Under the pieces are notes generated by a model. That model ran no database searches. It was not told the origin of the DNA and saw only the letters and a program-made list of their open reading frames with translations. Of a stretch of 64,000 bases of DNA, positions 46,120 through 55,073 are shown one piece after another; the first letter of the stretch is position 1, and each line of letters starts with the position of its first letter. The stretch is from an uncultured Ruminococcus sp. (GTDB taxonomy: Bacteria > Bacillota > Clostridia > Lachnospirales > Lachnospiraceae), in NCBI GenBank assembly GCA_934359255.1, contig CAKRLG010000006.1, positions 1 to 64,000 on the forward strand, read 5' to 3'. The position numbers and the translations under genes are program-made.

Positions 46120-47172
46120 ATGAATATGAAACATAAATTACTGATCGTATCTGTACTTTCCGGATCTCTTTTTGTTCTTGGCGGATGCGGTTATAACAAG
46201 AATAATTCTTTGGTTGTTTTTAACTACGGAGATTATCTGGATCCTTCCATCATTGATTCTTTTGAGAAAGAAACCGGCATCAAGATCCTGTATGAAGAGT
46301 ATCAGTCCCCGGAAGAAATGTATATGAAATATAAGGCAGATATTGTGGACTATGATGTAATCTGTTCTTCTGATTATATTCTGGAAAAGCTTCGCACAGA
46401 AGATGAACTCCTTCCGATCAACTTTGACAATGTTCCGAATGCTGCCAATGTAGACGAACATCTCTGGGAATTTTCGAAGGCATTTGACCCTGAAAACAAA
46501 TATACGATTCCTCATTACTGGGGTACACTGGGCATTCTTTATAACACACGTCTGGTGGATGAAAAGGTGGATTCCTGGGACATTCTTTTTAATCCAAAAT
46601 ACAGTGGCCAGATCATCATGGAAAACAGTGTCCGGGATTCCTTCGTTCCGGCACTGAAGATGCTGGGGTATTCCATTAATACGGATAATACGGATGAACT
46701 GGATGAGGCCGAAAAGATTTTAATTGAACAGCGACCGATGGTACAGGCGTATCTGCTGGATTCCGCACGTGACGAAATGATCGCTGAAAATGCTGCTATC
46801 GCACTGGTGTATTCCGGAGAAGCCCCTTATGCAACAGAGTATAATGACGATCTGGCTTATGTGGTTCCGAAGGAGGGATCCAATGTCTGGGTAGATTCCT
46901 GGGCAATCACAAAGGACTGTAAGAATACGGAAAATGCGGAAAAGTTCCTGAATTATCTCCTTCGGGTGAATATTTCAAAGATCAGTTTTGAGTATAATCA
47001 TTATGGAACGCCGAATAAGAAGCTGGCTGAGATTCTGCCTGCCAAGTATACGGAGGATCCGGCACTGTTTCCTCCTAGTGATGTGCTGGATAATTGTGAG
47101 ATTTTCAGGTCGTTGGATCGGGGGACACAGGATTATTACAGTAAGTTGTGGAAGGAGATTAAACTGGACTAA
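46120..47172 (+). CDS. potD: Polyamine-binding lipoprotein PotD
   Basis: The 350-residue solute-binding protein delivers spermidine or putrescine to PotBC. The N-terminus is a lipoprotein signal with lipobox LGGC (Cys23), so it is anchored outside the membrane. The mature part has the PotD-like start VVFNYGDYLDPSIIDSFEKETGIKI and the conserved HYWGTLGILYN and VDSWAITKD segments. The nearest alternative, a binding protein for another cation, is less likely given the full potABCD order. The 184-bp palindromic element lies 48 bases downstream. Confidence 0.92.
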   Translation: MNMKHKLLIVSVLSGSLFVLGGCGYNKNNSLVVFNYGDYLDPSIIDSFEKETGIKILYEEYQSPEEMYMKYKADIVDYDVICSSDYILEKLRTEDELLPINFDNVPNAANVDEHLWEFSKAFDPENKYTIPHYWGTLGILYNTRLVDEKVDSWDILFNPKYSGQIIMENSVRDSFVPALKMLGYSINTDNTDELDEAEKILIEQRPMVQAYLLDSARDEMIAENAAIALVYSGEAPYATEYNDDLAYVVPKEGSNVWVDSWAITKDCKNTENAEKFLNYLLRVNISKISFEYNHYGTPNKKLAEILPAKYTEDPALFPPSDVLDNCEIFRSLDRGTQDYYSKLWKEIKLD

Positions 47173-47220
47173 GATTTAAGTTTGTTTGTTGACTGTTGAA
47201 TTTTTTTCCTTACGACGGAC

Positions 47221-47404
47221 GCAAAAAGCACCGGGATCCAGGGGCTGGCAGCGTGGGCAGGGCAACTTTGAACTAGCCACTAACTGCGACTATATTCACT
47301 TGGGTCAGCTGACCCAAGCGAAAGTCTCCGTAAGTGTCGGATTTCAAAGCTTGCCCTAAGCGCCCACACAGTGCTGCCTGCCCCTGGATCCCGGTGTTTT
47401 TTGC
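47221..47404. repeat. 184-bp near-palindromic structured element
   Basis: The two ends are 25-bp inverted repeats with one G-T wobble (47221-47245 with 47380-47404; GGGATCCAGGGGC/GCCCCTGGATCCC core). Inward, GGCAGC/GCTGCC, GTGGGC/GCCCAC, AGGGCA/TGCCCT, TTTGAA/TTCAAA, CACT/AGTG and GACT/AGTC pair in order with small bulges, closing on the perfect palindrome CTTGGGTCAGCTGACCCAAG (47299-47318). No flanking target duplication was seen and no protein is encoded. It also ends in TTTTTT, so it could terminate potD transcription. Confidence 0.88.
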
Positions 47405-47452
47405 TGTGAGTTGGAAAGGGTAGTAAAAACAAATTTGATTAAATCTCTGTGA

Positions 47453-47512
47453 AAAATACCCTAAGAGAGAATGTGTTTTCATTATTACATTCCCTTTTAG
47501 GGTATTTTATTT
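47453..47512. terminator. Terminator between the palindromic element and rluA
   Basis: AAAATACCCTAA (47453-47464) pairs with TTAGGGTATTTT, with AATGT/ACATT inside. T-runs exist on both strands, so it can serve both the pot operon and rluA. Confidence 0.7.
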
Positions 47513-47530
47513 TCGCGAGCAACGAGTAAC
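47513..47530 (-). repeat. Family B repeat fragment, inverted
   Basis: cgcgagcaacgagtaac is the complement of the family B end motif (gttactcgttgctcgcg). Only this end is kept. Confidence 0.45.
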
Positions 47531-47633
47531 ATCCGCAAGGTGTCGTTTATCTTACTCTTCTAAGTTTTCCACAAATTTCCCGGCTTTTATAAAATTTTAC
47601 AGGCTCCTACGATACGATCTCTGTCCTGTATTT

Positions 47634-48650
47634 TTATTCCAAGTCCAGGTTTCGGATGTCTTCCGGGATGGGGGCGGTTAGGTGGAGTTTTTCGCCGGTG
47701 TATGGTTGATACAGGGTGACTCCGTAGGCGTGGAGGGCTGCCCGGTGGAGCTGGGTCTGATCTCCGCCGTAGAGGGGGTCGCCCAGCAGAGGGCACTTCT
47801 GGGTTGCCATGTGGAGGCGGATTTGGTGGGTTCTGCCGGTTTCCAGGTGGAGGGCGAAGCATTGGTTGGCTTTGCCGGTCCAGAGGGGTTTATAGAGGGT
47901 TCTGGCGGGTTTACCGAGAGGGGTAGGAATCATGCGCAGACGGTTTTCGGGATCAGGAGCCATTGGAGTGTCGATTCGAGTCCATCCGTCCGGGTCTGCC
48001 GTTGTCTCATATTCTTCCAGCCGCCGGATGATTTCACTCCATCCGGGGAATTTTTCCACTTTGTTTTTTTCTTCGATGGCTTTCTTCTGTTTTTTGGTAT
48101 CATCGTTCCATTTTGCAGAAATCTCTGTGCCGGCAAGATAGGTTTTCTGTAATTCTCCCCGCTCCCTCTGTTTTTGCAGTCTGGCGGCTGCGGTCTGGTT
48201 TTTGGCGAAGAGAACGATGCCGGAGGTGTCTTTGTCCAGGCGACCGATGGGGCGGACGGTGTGAGACTCCTGCCGGAAATTGTAGTAGGTACTTACCTGA
48301 TTTGCCAGGGTGTCTTCATAGTGACCGCCCCGGGGGTGAGTGACCACACCTGCCGGTTTGTTGACAGCTAAAAGGTCCTGGTCTTCGTAAAGAATGTCCA
48401 GGACCTCTGTATTGGCTGTCAGATGAGCGGAAATCTGTGTTTCCGTCTCCAGCAGGATCTCTATGATGTCACCGGGCAGAGTTTTTTCTGTGACTCTGCA
48501 CCGGGTACCATTTTTCCGGATTCCGTCAGGAAGGAATTTTGCACGGCTGATTTCTTTTTTTGTGAAACCTGCCTGTTTTCTCAATACTTCCTGTACCATT
48601 CCTCCTTTTTCCACCTGAAAGCTCCATACCCTCCGGCTCTCATTACGCAT
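47634..48650 (-). CDS. RluA-family 23S rRNA/tRNA pseudouridine synthase
   Basis: The 338-residue enzyme isomerises uridine to pseudouridine in RNA. It shows an S4-like N-terminus (VLRKQAGFTKKEISRAKF), YEDQDLLAVNKPAGVVTHP, the catalytic RLDKDTSG (Asp), LQKTYLAG, and GRTHQIRLHMA. An atypical insert of about 70 residues lies between the second and third motifs. The ATG at 48650 overlaps the murD stop by eight bases, so the gene is translationally coupled to the dcw operon. Coding-strand composition is C-rich, unlike its purine-rich neighbours, suggesting later acquisition. Confidence 0.9.
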   Translation of the reverse strand: MRNESRRVWSFQVEKGGMVQEVLRKQAGFTKKEISRAKFLPDGIRKNGTRCRVTEKTLPGDIIEILLETETQISAHLTANTEVLDILYEDQDLLAVNKPAGVVTHPRGGHYEDTLANQVSTYYNFRQESHTVRPIGRLDKDTSGIVLFAKNQTAAARLQKQRERGELQKTYLAGTEISAKWNDDTKKQKKAIEEKNKVEKFPGWSEIIRRLEEYETTADPDGWTRIDTPMAPDPENRLRMIPTPLGKPARTLYKPLWTGKANQCFALHLETGRTHQIRLHMATQKCPLLGDPLYGGDQTQLHRAALHAYGVTLYQPYTGEKLHLTAPIPEDIRNLDLE

Positions 48651-50019
48651 CTGCCTCCGGCAGGGCGTATACATATTCTTTGAACATCCGACCACGCTGT
48701 TCATAGTTGTCGAACTGTCCCCAGCTTGCACATGCCGGTGATAAGAGAACCGCATCGCCTTTATTTGCTTTTTCGGCACAGATCTTTACGGCTTCTTCCA
48801 GATTATCTGCCAGAATCGTATTCATAAATCCACACTTGTGGGCAGTCTCTTCGATCTTTTCTCTCGTTTGACCGATCAGCACCAGGAAACGGACTTTTCC
48901 GTCAAAAGCTTCGATCCACTCGTCGTAAGAAGACTGTTTGTCATATCCTCCACCGATCAGCAGTGTCGGACGATCCATGGCCTGGATTCCTTTGATAGCC
49001 GCATCCGGGTTGGTTCCTTTGGAATCGTTATAATATACCACTCCGTTTTTCTCTGTCACATATTCGATCCGGTGCTCTACTGCTACAAAATTTTCCACAC
49101 TTTTTTTGATATTTTCCACCGGGACGCCTGCATAATATGCCATGACTGCTGCTGCCATTGTATTTTCGTGGTTATGTCGGCCAAGGATCTTCAGGCTGTC
49201 TGTAGCGGTGATCACGAATTCTTTTTCTCCGTCTCTTAAAACAATCTCTTTTCCTCTCAGGAAAATACCCTGCGGAAGTTCTCTGAGACTGGAAAAATAC
49301 ACAACTTTTGCTTTCACCTGTCCGCTTTCCCCGAAGGTTCGCAGCACCTCATCTTCATAATTCAGTACACAGACCTGATCTTTGGTCTGGTTGCTGGTGA
49401 TTAGTTCTTTCACACGGATATATTCTTCCATCGTATGATGACGGTTCAGATGGTCCTCTGTGATATTCAAAATTGCACTGACTGCCGGCCGGAAGTCCTG
49501 GATGGTCTCTAACTGGAAGCTGCTGATTTCCGCCACTGTCACAGTCTCTTCTTTTGTGTCCAGAGCTACAGAGGTATACGGTGTTCCAATATTACCAACC
49601 ACATAGACACTGTCCAGATAATCACTCATGATTTTTCCAAGCATGGCAGTTGTCGTTGTCTTTCCGTTGGTTCCTGTGATCGCCAGGACTTTTCCTTTGC
49701 CCATCTGATAAGCAAGTTCTACCTCACCCCAAATTGGAAGTCCCTGTGTGCGAAGTGTATTCACAATCAGAAGATCCGTCGGAACTCCAGGACTCATCAC
49801 TACCAGATCCAGTGTTTTTCTCGCCTCTTCAGACAGTTCTCCGAGAATAATATCCACATTCTCCGGCTGTTCCAGTTTGGCTTTGATCGCCTCCGGATCC
49901 TGTTTGTCGTTTCCATCATAAATCACCGGACAAGCTCCCACTTTACAGAGCAGATCCGCTGCACCGATACCACTGATACCGGCGCCAAATACTAATACAC
50001 GTTTTCCTTCTAACTTCAT
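48643..50019 (-). CDS. murD: UDP-N-acetylmuramoyl-L-alanine--D-glutamate ligase
   Basis: The 458-residue Mur ligase adds D-glutamate to the peptidoglycan precursor. It begins with VLVFGAGISGIGAADLL (nucleotide-sugar domain), then GTNGKTTTTAMLG (ATP P-loop), and the Mur-ligase ENTMAAAVMAYY, EHRIEYV and DSKGTNPDA segments. The final SPACASWGQFDNYEQRG is characteristic of MurD. GGGGAG precedes the ATG. It follows mraY by 26 bases. Confidence 0.95.
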   Translation of the reverse strand: MKLEGKRVLVFGAGISGIGAADLLCKVGACPVIYDGNDKQDPEAIKAKLEQPENVDIILGELSEEARKTLDLVVMSPGVPTDLLIVNTLRTQGLPIWGEVELAYQMGKGKVLAITGTNGKTTTTAMLGKIMSDYLDSVYVVGNIGTPYTSVALDTKEETVTVAEISSFQLETIQDFRPAVSAILNITEDHLNRHHTMEEYIRVKELITSNQTKDQVCVLNYEDEVLRTFGESGQVKAKVVYFSSLRELPQGIFLRGKEIVLRDGEKEFVITATDSLKILGRHNHENTMAAAVMAYYAGVPVENIKKSVENFVAVEHRIEYVTEKNGVVYYNDSKGTNPDAAIKGIQAMDRPTLLIGGGYDKQSSYDEWIEAFDGKVRFLVLIGQTREKIEETAHKCGFMNTILADNLEEAVKICAEKANKGDAVLLSPACASWGQFDNYEQRGRMFKEYVYALPEADA

Positions 50020-50045
50020 GGTTCTCTCCCCGTTCTTCTATGTGC

Positions 50046-51002
50046 TTAGAGTGCCAGCAGACCGATCATACACAGGATCGCTGTGATAATGGAGAATACT
50101 GCCACAACTCTTGTCTCAGACCATCCACACAATTCAAAATGATGGTGGATCGGTGCCATCTTAAAGAATCTCTTTCCTCCGGTCTTTTTAAAATACGTAA
50201 CCTGTATCATAACAGATGCCACCTCAATCAGATAAATAAGACCTACCAGAATCAGAAACAGCGGCATCTGCAGCATATAAGCAGTACCTGCAACAAATCC
50301 TCCCAGTGCCAGCGATCCGGTATCGCCCATAAATACTTTCGCCGGAAATACATTAAACAGCAAAAATCCCATCAGTGCGCCGACAACCGCACAGGTAATC
50401 GGTTCAATACCGCTTTTTGTTCCCACTGCCACTACCGTAAAGAATGTTGCCACCATTACGGTTACACTGGATGCCAGACCATCCAGACCGTCTGTAAAGT
50501 TGACACCGTTTACCGTACCGATCACCGCTATAAATAAAAGCGGTACTGCCACCCAGCCGATATTCCAGTAATATCCATGACTGAAAGGTACCAGCAATGT
50601 CAGTTTAACGTCAGTAAAGCGAATCAGATAAAAAGCAAAAATTGCAGTTACCACGATCTGGCCTGCCATCTTCTGTGCCGGAAGCAGTCCGTCGGATCGT
50701 TTCAGCACAACCTTCAGATAATCATCCAGAAATCCGATCAGACCAAATCCCAGCGTCAGGAATAAGATCGGAATGATCTTCGGATAATCTTTTATATAAA
50801 ACAAAGATGTCACTGTTACAGCGATCAGAAAGATCAGACCACCCATGGTCGGAGTTCCCGCCTTGGAAAGATGGGACTTCACACCGTCTGTACGTTCCGT
50901 CTGGGATGCTTTCAGCCTACGCAGAAACGGAATAATCACTGGTGCCAGAATCACACTGATCACAAAAGAAATAATCACCGGTATCACAATTTTAAAATCC
51001 AT
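50046..51002 (-). CDS. mraY: Phospho-N-acetylmuramoyl-pentapeptide transferase
   Basis: The 318-residue polytopic membrane enzyme makes lipid I. About ten membrane segments are predicted. Active-site motifs are GTPTMGG, DDYLKV, the Asp-rich NFTDGLDGLA and FMGDTGSLALGG, plus PIHHHFE at the end (the HHH metal/substrate motif). GAGGTGAAGT precedes the ATG. Confidence 0.95.
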   Translation of the reverse strand: MDFKIVIPVIISFVISVILAPVIIPFLRRLKASQTERTDGVKSHLSKAGTPTMGGLIFLIAVTVTSLFYIKDYPKIIPILFLTLGFGLIGFLDDYLKVVLKRSDGLLPAQKMAGQIVVTAIFAFYLIRFTDVKLTLLVPFSHGYYWNIGWVAVPLLFIAVIGTVNGVNFTDGLDGLASSVTVMVATFFTVVAVGTKSGIEPITCAVVGALMGFLLFNVFPAKVFMGDTGSLALGGFVAGTAYMLQMPLFLILVGLIYLIEVASVMIQVTYFKKTGGKRFFKMAPIHHHFELCGWSETRVVAVFSIITAILCMIGLLAL

Positions 51003-51134
51003 ACTTCACCTCGTACATTATGAACATTTTTCTGTTCAGTTTTTTTACGTTCTAAGTATAATACTTTTCCCTCTATTCATCAACCGTTATTCCACATGCT
51101 TCACACAAATGCTTCCGCAAATTCCGGGATTCTG

Positions 51135-52886
51135 TCATTCTGTTTTGCTTTCCTCCGTCGCGGCTGCCGTTTTATCTATTCCCAGATACGGCAGCACATT
51201 CTCAAAAATCGTTTTCATCACCGGAGCTGCTATTGTTCCTCCATAATAGATTCCCTGCGGGTTATAGATGATACAGACCCCGAGGATCACCGGATTGTTG
51301 GCCGGTGCAAAACCGAGAAAAGAGGAAATATATCGGTTGGCACTTCTTGGCAATGTCTGAGAAGTAGCTGTTTTCCCGCCGATCCGATATCCTTCCACCT
51401 GTCCGTTTTTTCCTCCACCCTCTTTCACTACCATTTCCAGTGCATAGCGCATTTTCTCCGATGTCTTTTCTGAAAGAATTTTCTTTTTTTTCTCATATGA
51501 ATACGTTTTTATGACCTTTCCATCCCGGTTCTGCACCTTTACTCCGAAGTGGGGTGTGATCCGTTCCCCACCGTTGATCAGAGAGGCTGCTGTCGTTGCC
51601 AGCTGCAAAGGAGTAATCTGAAACGACTGACCAAATGCAATAGTTGCCAGTTCCACCTGTCCGATATTTTCTTTTTTGTGCATAATGGTTCCCGCTTCCC
51701 CCGGCAGATCAATACCTGTTTTTTCCAATAAACCGAATTTTTGAAAATAATCGTAATATTTTTCCACACCCAGCCGTAATGCCACATCAATAAAAACCGG
51801 ATTGCAGGAATTTTCAATTCCCTGTACAAAGGTCTGTGCCCCATGTCCGGTTCTTCTTGCACAGTGAATCCGCCGATCTTCCACCACCCGAAAGCCAGGA
51901 CAGGAAAACTGATCCTGCAACGTTACCACACCGGCTTCAAGCCCGGCAGATGCCGTGATAATTTTAAATGTAGACCCTGGTTCATACGTGTCATTGATAC
52001 AGGTATTTCGCCACATCCGATTCAACGCATCCGTCCGTTCTTTCCGGTCTGATACAGTCACAGACTCTGGCAGTGTGTACGGATCATTCAGATCAAATTC
52101 CGGTACATTTACACAGGCATAGATTTCGCCGTTTTGAGGATTAAGCAGAAGAACCGATACTTTCTCTGCTTCTTTTTGTTCCATCACTCGTTCAGCCTCC
52201 TGCTGGGCATACATCTGTATATTATAATCCAGACTTGTACAGAGATCGAATCCCTCTACCGGCTCCTTTCGTTTTTCCCCGATTCCATTCTGCTCGATCC
52301 CTCTGGCATCCGTTGTTGTGAGAATTGTCCCGTTGATTCCTTTTAACACTTCTTCGTATTTTACTTCCAGTCCGATGATTCCCTGATTATCCCCTCCGGT
52401 AAATCCAAGTACCCGGGAAGCAAGCTCGCTATACGGATAATATCTTCGAAAATCCTCGTCCACTTTTACACCGGCAAGCTGATATTCCCGGATCTTATCC
52501 CCCACTTCTTTTTCCACATTTGTTTTTACTCTTTCGATCGAGGTTATTTTTTTCACCCGTTTCCGTGCTTCCGCCTCATCGATTCCCAGCTCTTTTATCA
52601 GCATCCCGATTACTTTTTCCGGTTCTTTGATCTGGCTGTGTATCAGGGATATCGTACAAACTGTTTTATTGTCTGCCAGTACAACTCCGTTCGCATCAAG
52701 AATTCGCCCTCGCGCAGCTTTGATCTTACGCTCTCTTTCGTGCAGATCATCGGCTTTTTTCGCATAATATTCTGACTGTACTACCATCAGATTGACCAAT
52801 CGCCCTATCAAAGCTGTCAGCATTATCATACATCCCAGAAAAACCACCAGCGTTTTTTTCTTATGAAAAGTTTTATTTTTTGCCAT
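51135..52886 (-). CDS. Class B penicillin-binding protein, SpoVD-like
   Basis: The 583-residue transpeptidase is anchored by one membrane segment (about 13-33). Active-site motifs: SxxK at Ser305-Lys308 (PGSTFK), SCN in ENSCNPVF, and the third motif reads KTA at 505-507 (GGKTATSQ) instead of KTG. No PASTA repeat is visible. It is the second class B PBP in the cluster, as in organisms carrying both ftsI and spoVD. The ATG follows TTTTTT directly, with GGGG as the only ribosome-binding candidate, inside the 3' arm of the terminator upstream. Confidence 0.93.
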   Translation of the reverse strand: MAKNKTFHKKKTLVVFLGCMIMLTALIGRLVNLMVVQSEYYAKKADDLHERERKIKAARGRILDANGVVLADNKTVCTISLIHSQIKEPEKVIGMLIKELGIDEAEARKRVKKITSIERVKTNVEKEVGDKIREYQLAGVKVDEDFRRYYPYSELASRVLGFTGGDNQGIIGLEVKYEEVLKGINGTILTTTDARGIEQNGIGEKRKEPVEGFDLCTSLDYNIQMYAQQEAERVMEQKEAEKVSVLLLNPQNGEIYACVNVPEFDLNDPYTLPESVTVSDRKERTDALNRMWRNTCINDTYEPGSTFKIITASAGLEAGVVTLQDQFSCPGFRVVEDRRIHCARRTGHGAQTFVQGIENSCNPVFIDVALRLGVEKYYDYFQKFGLLEKTGIDLPGEAGTIMHKKENIGQVELATIAFGQSFQITPLQLATTAASLINGGERITPHFGVKVQNRDGKVIKTYSYEKKKKILSEKTSEKMRYALEMVVKEGGGKNGQVEGYRIGGKTATSQTLPRSANRYISSFLGFAPANNPVILGVCIIYNPQGIYYGGTIAAPVMKTIFENVLPYLGIDKTAAATEESKTE

Positions 52887-52938
52887 AAAAAACCCCGCAG
52901 AAGCTTTCCATTTAATGTATGGTCGCTTCTGCGAGGTT
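52887..52938 (-). terminator. Terminator/attenuator between the two class B PBP genes
   Basis: On the minus strand AACCTCGCAGAAGC (52925-52938) pairs with GCTTCTGCGGGGTT (52891-52904) with one G-T wobble, followed by TTTTTT (52887-52892) and then at once by the ATG of the SpoVD-like gene. The GCGGGG in the 3' arm is its best ribosome-binding sequence. Confidence 0.75.
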
Positions 52939-52958
52939 ATTCGTATTCCTATTTTTAC

Positions 52959-55064
52959 TTAATTTCCACTTTGCATGGCCGCTTCTTCGTCAGTGATACC
53001 TTCACTCTCCTGCTTATTATCAAGCTTGGTTTCACTGTCATCCTCCGGCGGTGCAGCCGTTGTTGTATCATCGGTACTGTCAGACTGCCTGTTGGACTCT
53101 GCCTGCTGATTGATCAGATTTTCCAGGTAAGTCATCTTTGCATTTGCTTTATCCGTTACCTCTTCATCCTGGAAAATGTTCAGATAGGGAAGAATCTCTG
53201 TCATAACACCTTTATAAATATACTGTGCATACAGGCTGTCTGCCTGATATTCTGTATTTGGTTCGTCAACAACCACATAAACAACCACCTGCGGATCATC
53301 CAGCGGCGCGAAACCGATAAAAGATACCAGATATTTTTTATCCTCACGGGGATATTTCTGTGCAGTTCCTGTTTTTCCGCCCATACTGTAACCGTCTACC
53401 TTCGCTGCTGCTCCGGTACCATCAGATTCCATAACAGTCCCCATATACTGGCGGATCAGTGCCGAAACATCGCTGGATACCGTCTGTTTTGTTACTACCG
53501 GCTGCACATCTTTGATCACATCACCGTCCTCGTTCAATATTTTCCTGACCACATGGGGCTGATAATAATATCCGCCATTGATCACAGAACAGATTGCCGC
53601 AATCTCCTGAATCATCGTACAGGTATATCCCTGTCCGAAGGAAGCACTGGCAAGTTCGGTACTTCCCGATGAAAGACTTTCTTCGGTGTGAAGTATACCT
53701 GTTGCTTCTCCCGGAAGATCAATGCCCGTAGTAGCACCGAAATTAAATATTTTCTGATATTTCAGGAATTCCTCCGGACCCAGAAGCGCTCCGATTTGCA
53801 TCAGTCCATCGTTACAGGAATGCTTAATCAGATCTGACAGGGTTTCCGTTCCATGTGCTCCCGGATAGATAGAACATCTGATTCTGGTTCCGCCAAACAT
53901 CTGGTAACCGTCACAGACAAACGTATCCGATGGCTGTACCACATCCGCATCCAATGCTGCACCAATGGTCAGCGGTTTTACTGTCGATCCCGGTTCAAAA
54001 GCATCGCTGATGCAATAATTTTTCCAGATGCCGTAAAGATTCTCCAGCATCGTATCATTATCCATCCCATTGATCTCATCCTGCGAATAATAGGAAGTGA
54101 GATCTCTTGGATTGTTCAGATCATACGGGTTATCCGTCGCCATGGCAAGAATCTCACCATTTTTCGGATTCGCAACAATGACACCTACATTTGCCGCTCC
54201 TTCGGCCCCTCTCGGACCATTTGCCATACCATCCATAAAATTGCTGATATATTTTTCTACTACCTGCTGAATATTAAGATCAATCGTTGATTCCACACTG
54301 TTGCCGTTAATCGGATCGATAATATTCTGTTCTACATCGGCATCTGAGTTGTAATATCCGAACTGTCTACCGTTAACTCCGTTCAGCGTACTGGAATAAT
54401 AGCCTTCAATTCCCCAGTCCGCACTGTTTCCCGTATACGTAAATCCAACCAGGTGACTGGCTGTGGAATTCAGAGGATATACTCTCCGGTAATCTTCCTC
54501 AAACCATACACCCTTGATGTTCGAACGCTCTGCAATTTCTTCTTTTGTCAGTTTTTCTTTTGCTTCTTCGCTGGATACATCCGTATAATCTTCAAACGCT
54601 TTCTTCTGATTGATAGAAACATTGCTTTGTAGAATCTGATACTGACTGTCTTTTGTGGTCTCATCTTCCAGTTTCTTTCGAACAGTTTCCTCATCCAGCC
54701 CCATCACATCAACCAGAGCTTTTATGGTTGGTTCTACATATTCTTCTTTTGTATTGACTACTTTACAGTCCAGAATAACTTTATATACTTTCTCACTGGT
54801 CGCCAGTACTACCCCGTTTCTGTCTGTGATATCTCCACGTTTGAACGGAATCACACGGCTGTCGTATTTTTGCTGTGACTGGCTTAATACCTGTTTGCTG
54901 TACTGATTTCCCTGGCTGGCATTGATCACTGTAATTCGTATACCTAAACCTACGAAAGCCAGTACGACCATTCCAAACAGCCATACCAGCTTCATACGCA
55001 TCTTACTATTTATCTTTCTTGTTAAAAGGGGATTTCCCCTTTTCTTTCTTCTCTTTCTTTGCAC
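52959..55064 (-). CDS. Class B penicillin-binding protein (FtsI/PBP2B type)
   Basis: The 701-residue septal transpeptidase has a Lys/Arg-rich start, a membrane segment (about 26-46) and the PBP dimerisation domain. The transpeptidase motifs are SxxK Ser360-Lys363 (PGSTVK), SCN in KHSCNDGLM and KTG 564-566 (GGKTGTAQ). The C-terminal tail is Asp/Ser/Thr-rich. Start is GTG at 55064, supported by AAGGTGG four bases away. Nine bases separate it from ftsL. Confidence 0.94.
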   Translation of the reverse strand: MQRKRRKKRGNPLLTRKINSKMRMKLVWLFGMVVLAFVGLGIRITVINASQGNQYSKQVLSQSQQKYDSRVIPFKRGDITDRNGVVLATSEKVYKVILDCKVVNTKEEYVEPTIKALVDVMGLDEETVRKKLEDETTKDSQYQILQSNVSINQKKAFEDYTDVSSEEAKEKLTKEEIAERSNIKGVWFEEDYRRVYPLNSTASHLVGFTYTGNSADWGIEGYYSSTLNGVNGRQFGYYNSDADVEQNIIDPINGNSVESTIDLNIQQVVEKYISNFMDGMANGPRGAEGAANVGVIVANPKNGEILAMATDNPYDLNNPRDLTSYYSQDEINGMDNDTMLENLYGIWKNYCISDAFEPGSTVKPLTIGAALDADVVQPSDTFVCDGYQMFGGTRIRCSIYPGAHGTETLSDLIKHSCNDGLMQIGALLGPEEFLKYQKIFNFGATTGIDLPGEATGILHTEESLSSGSTELASASFGQGYTCTMIQEIAAICSVINGGYYYQPHVVRKILNEDGDVIKDVQPVVTKQTVSSDVSALIRQYMGTVMESDGTGAAAKVDGYSMGGKTGTAQKYPREDKKYLVSFIGFAPLDDPQVVVYVVVDEPNTEYQADSLYAQYIYKGVMTEILPYLNIFQDEEVTDKANAKMTYLENLINQQAESNRQSDSTDDTTTAAPPEDDSETKLDNKQESEGITDEEAAMQSGN

Positions 55065-55073
55065 GTAACCACC

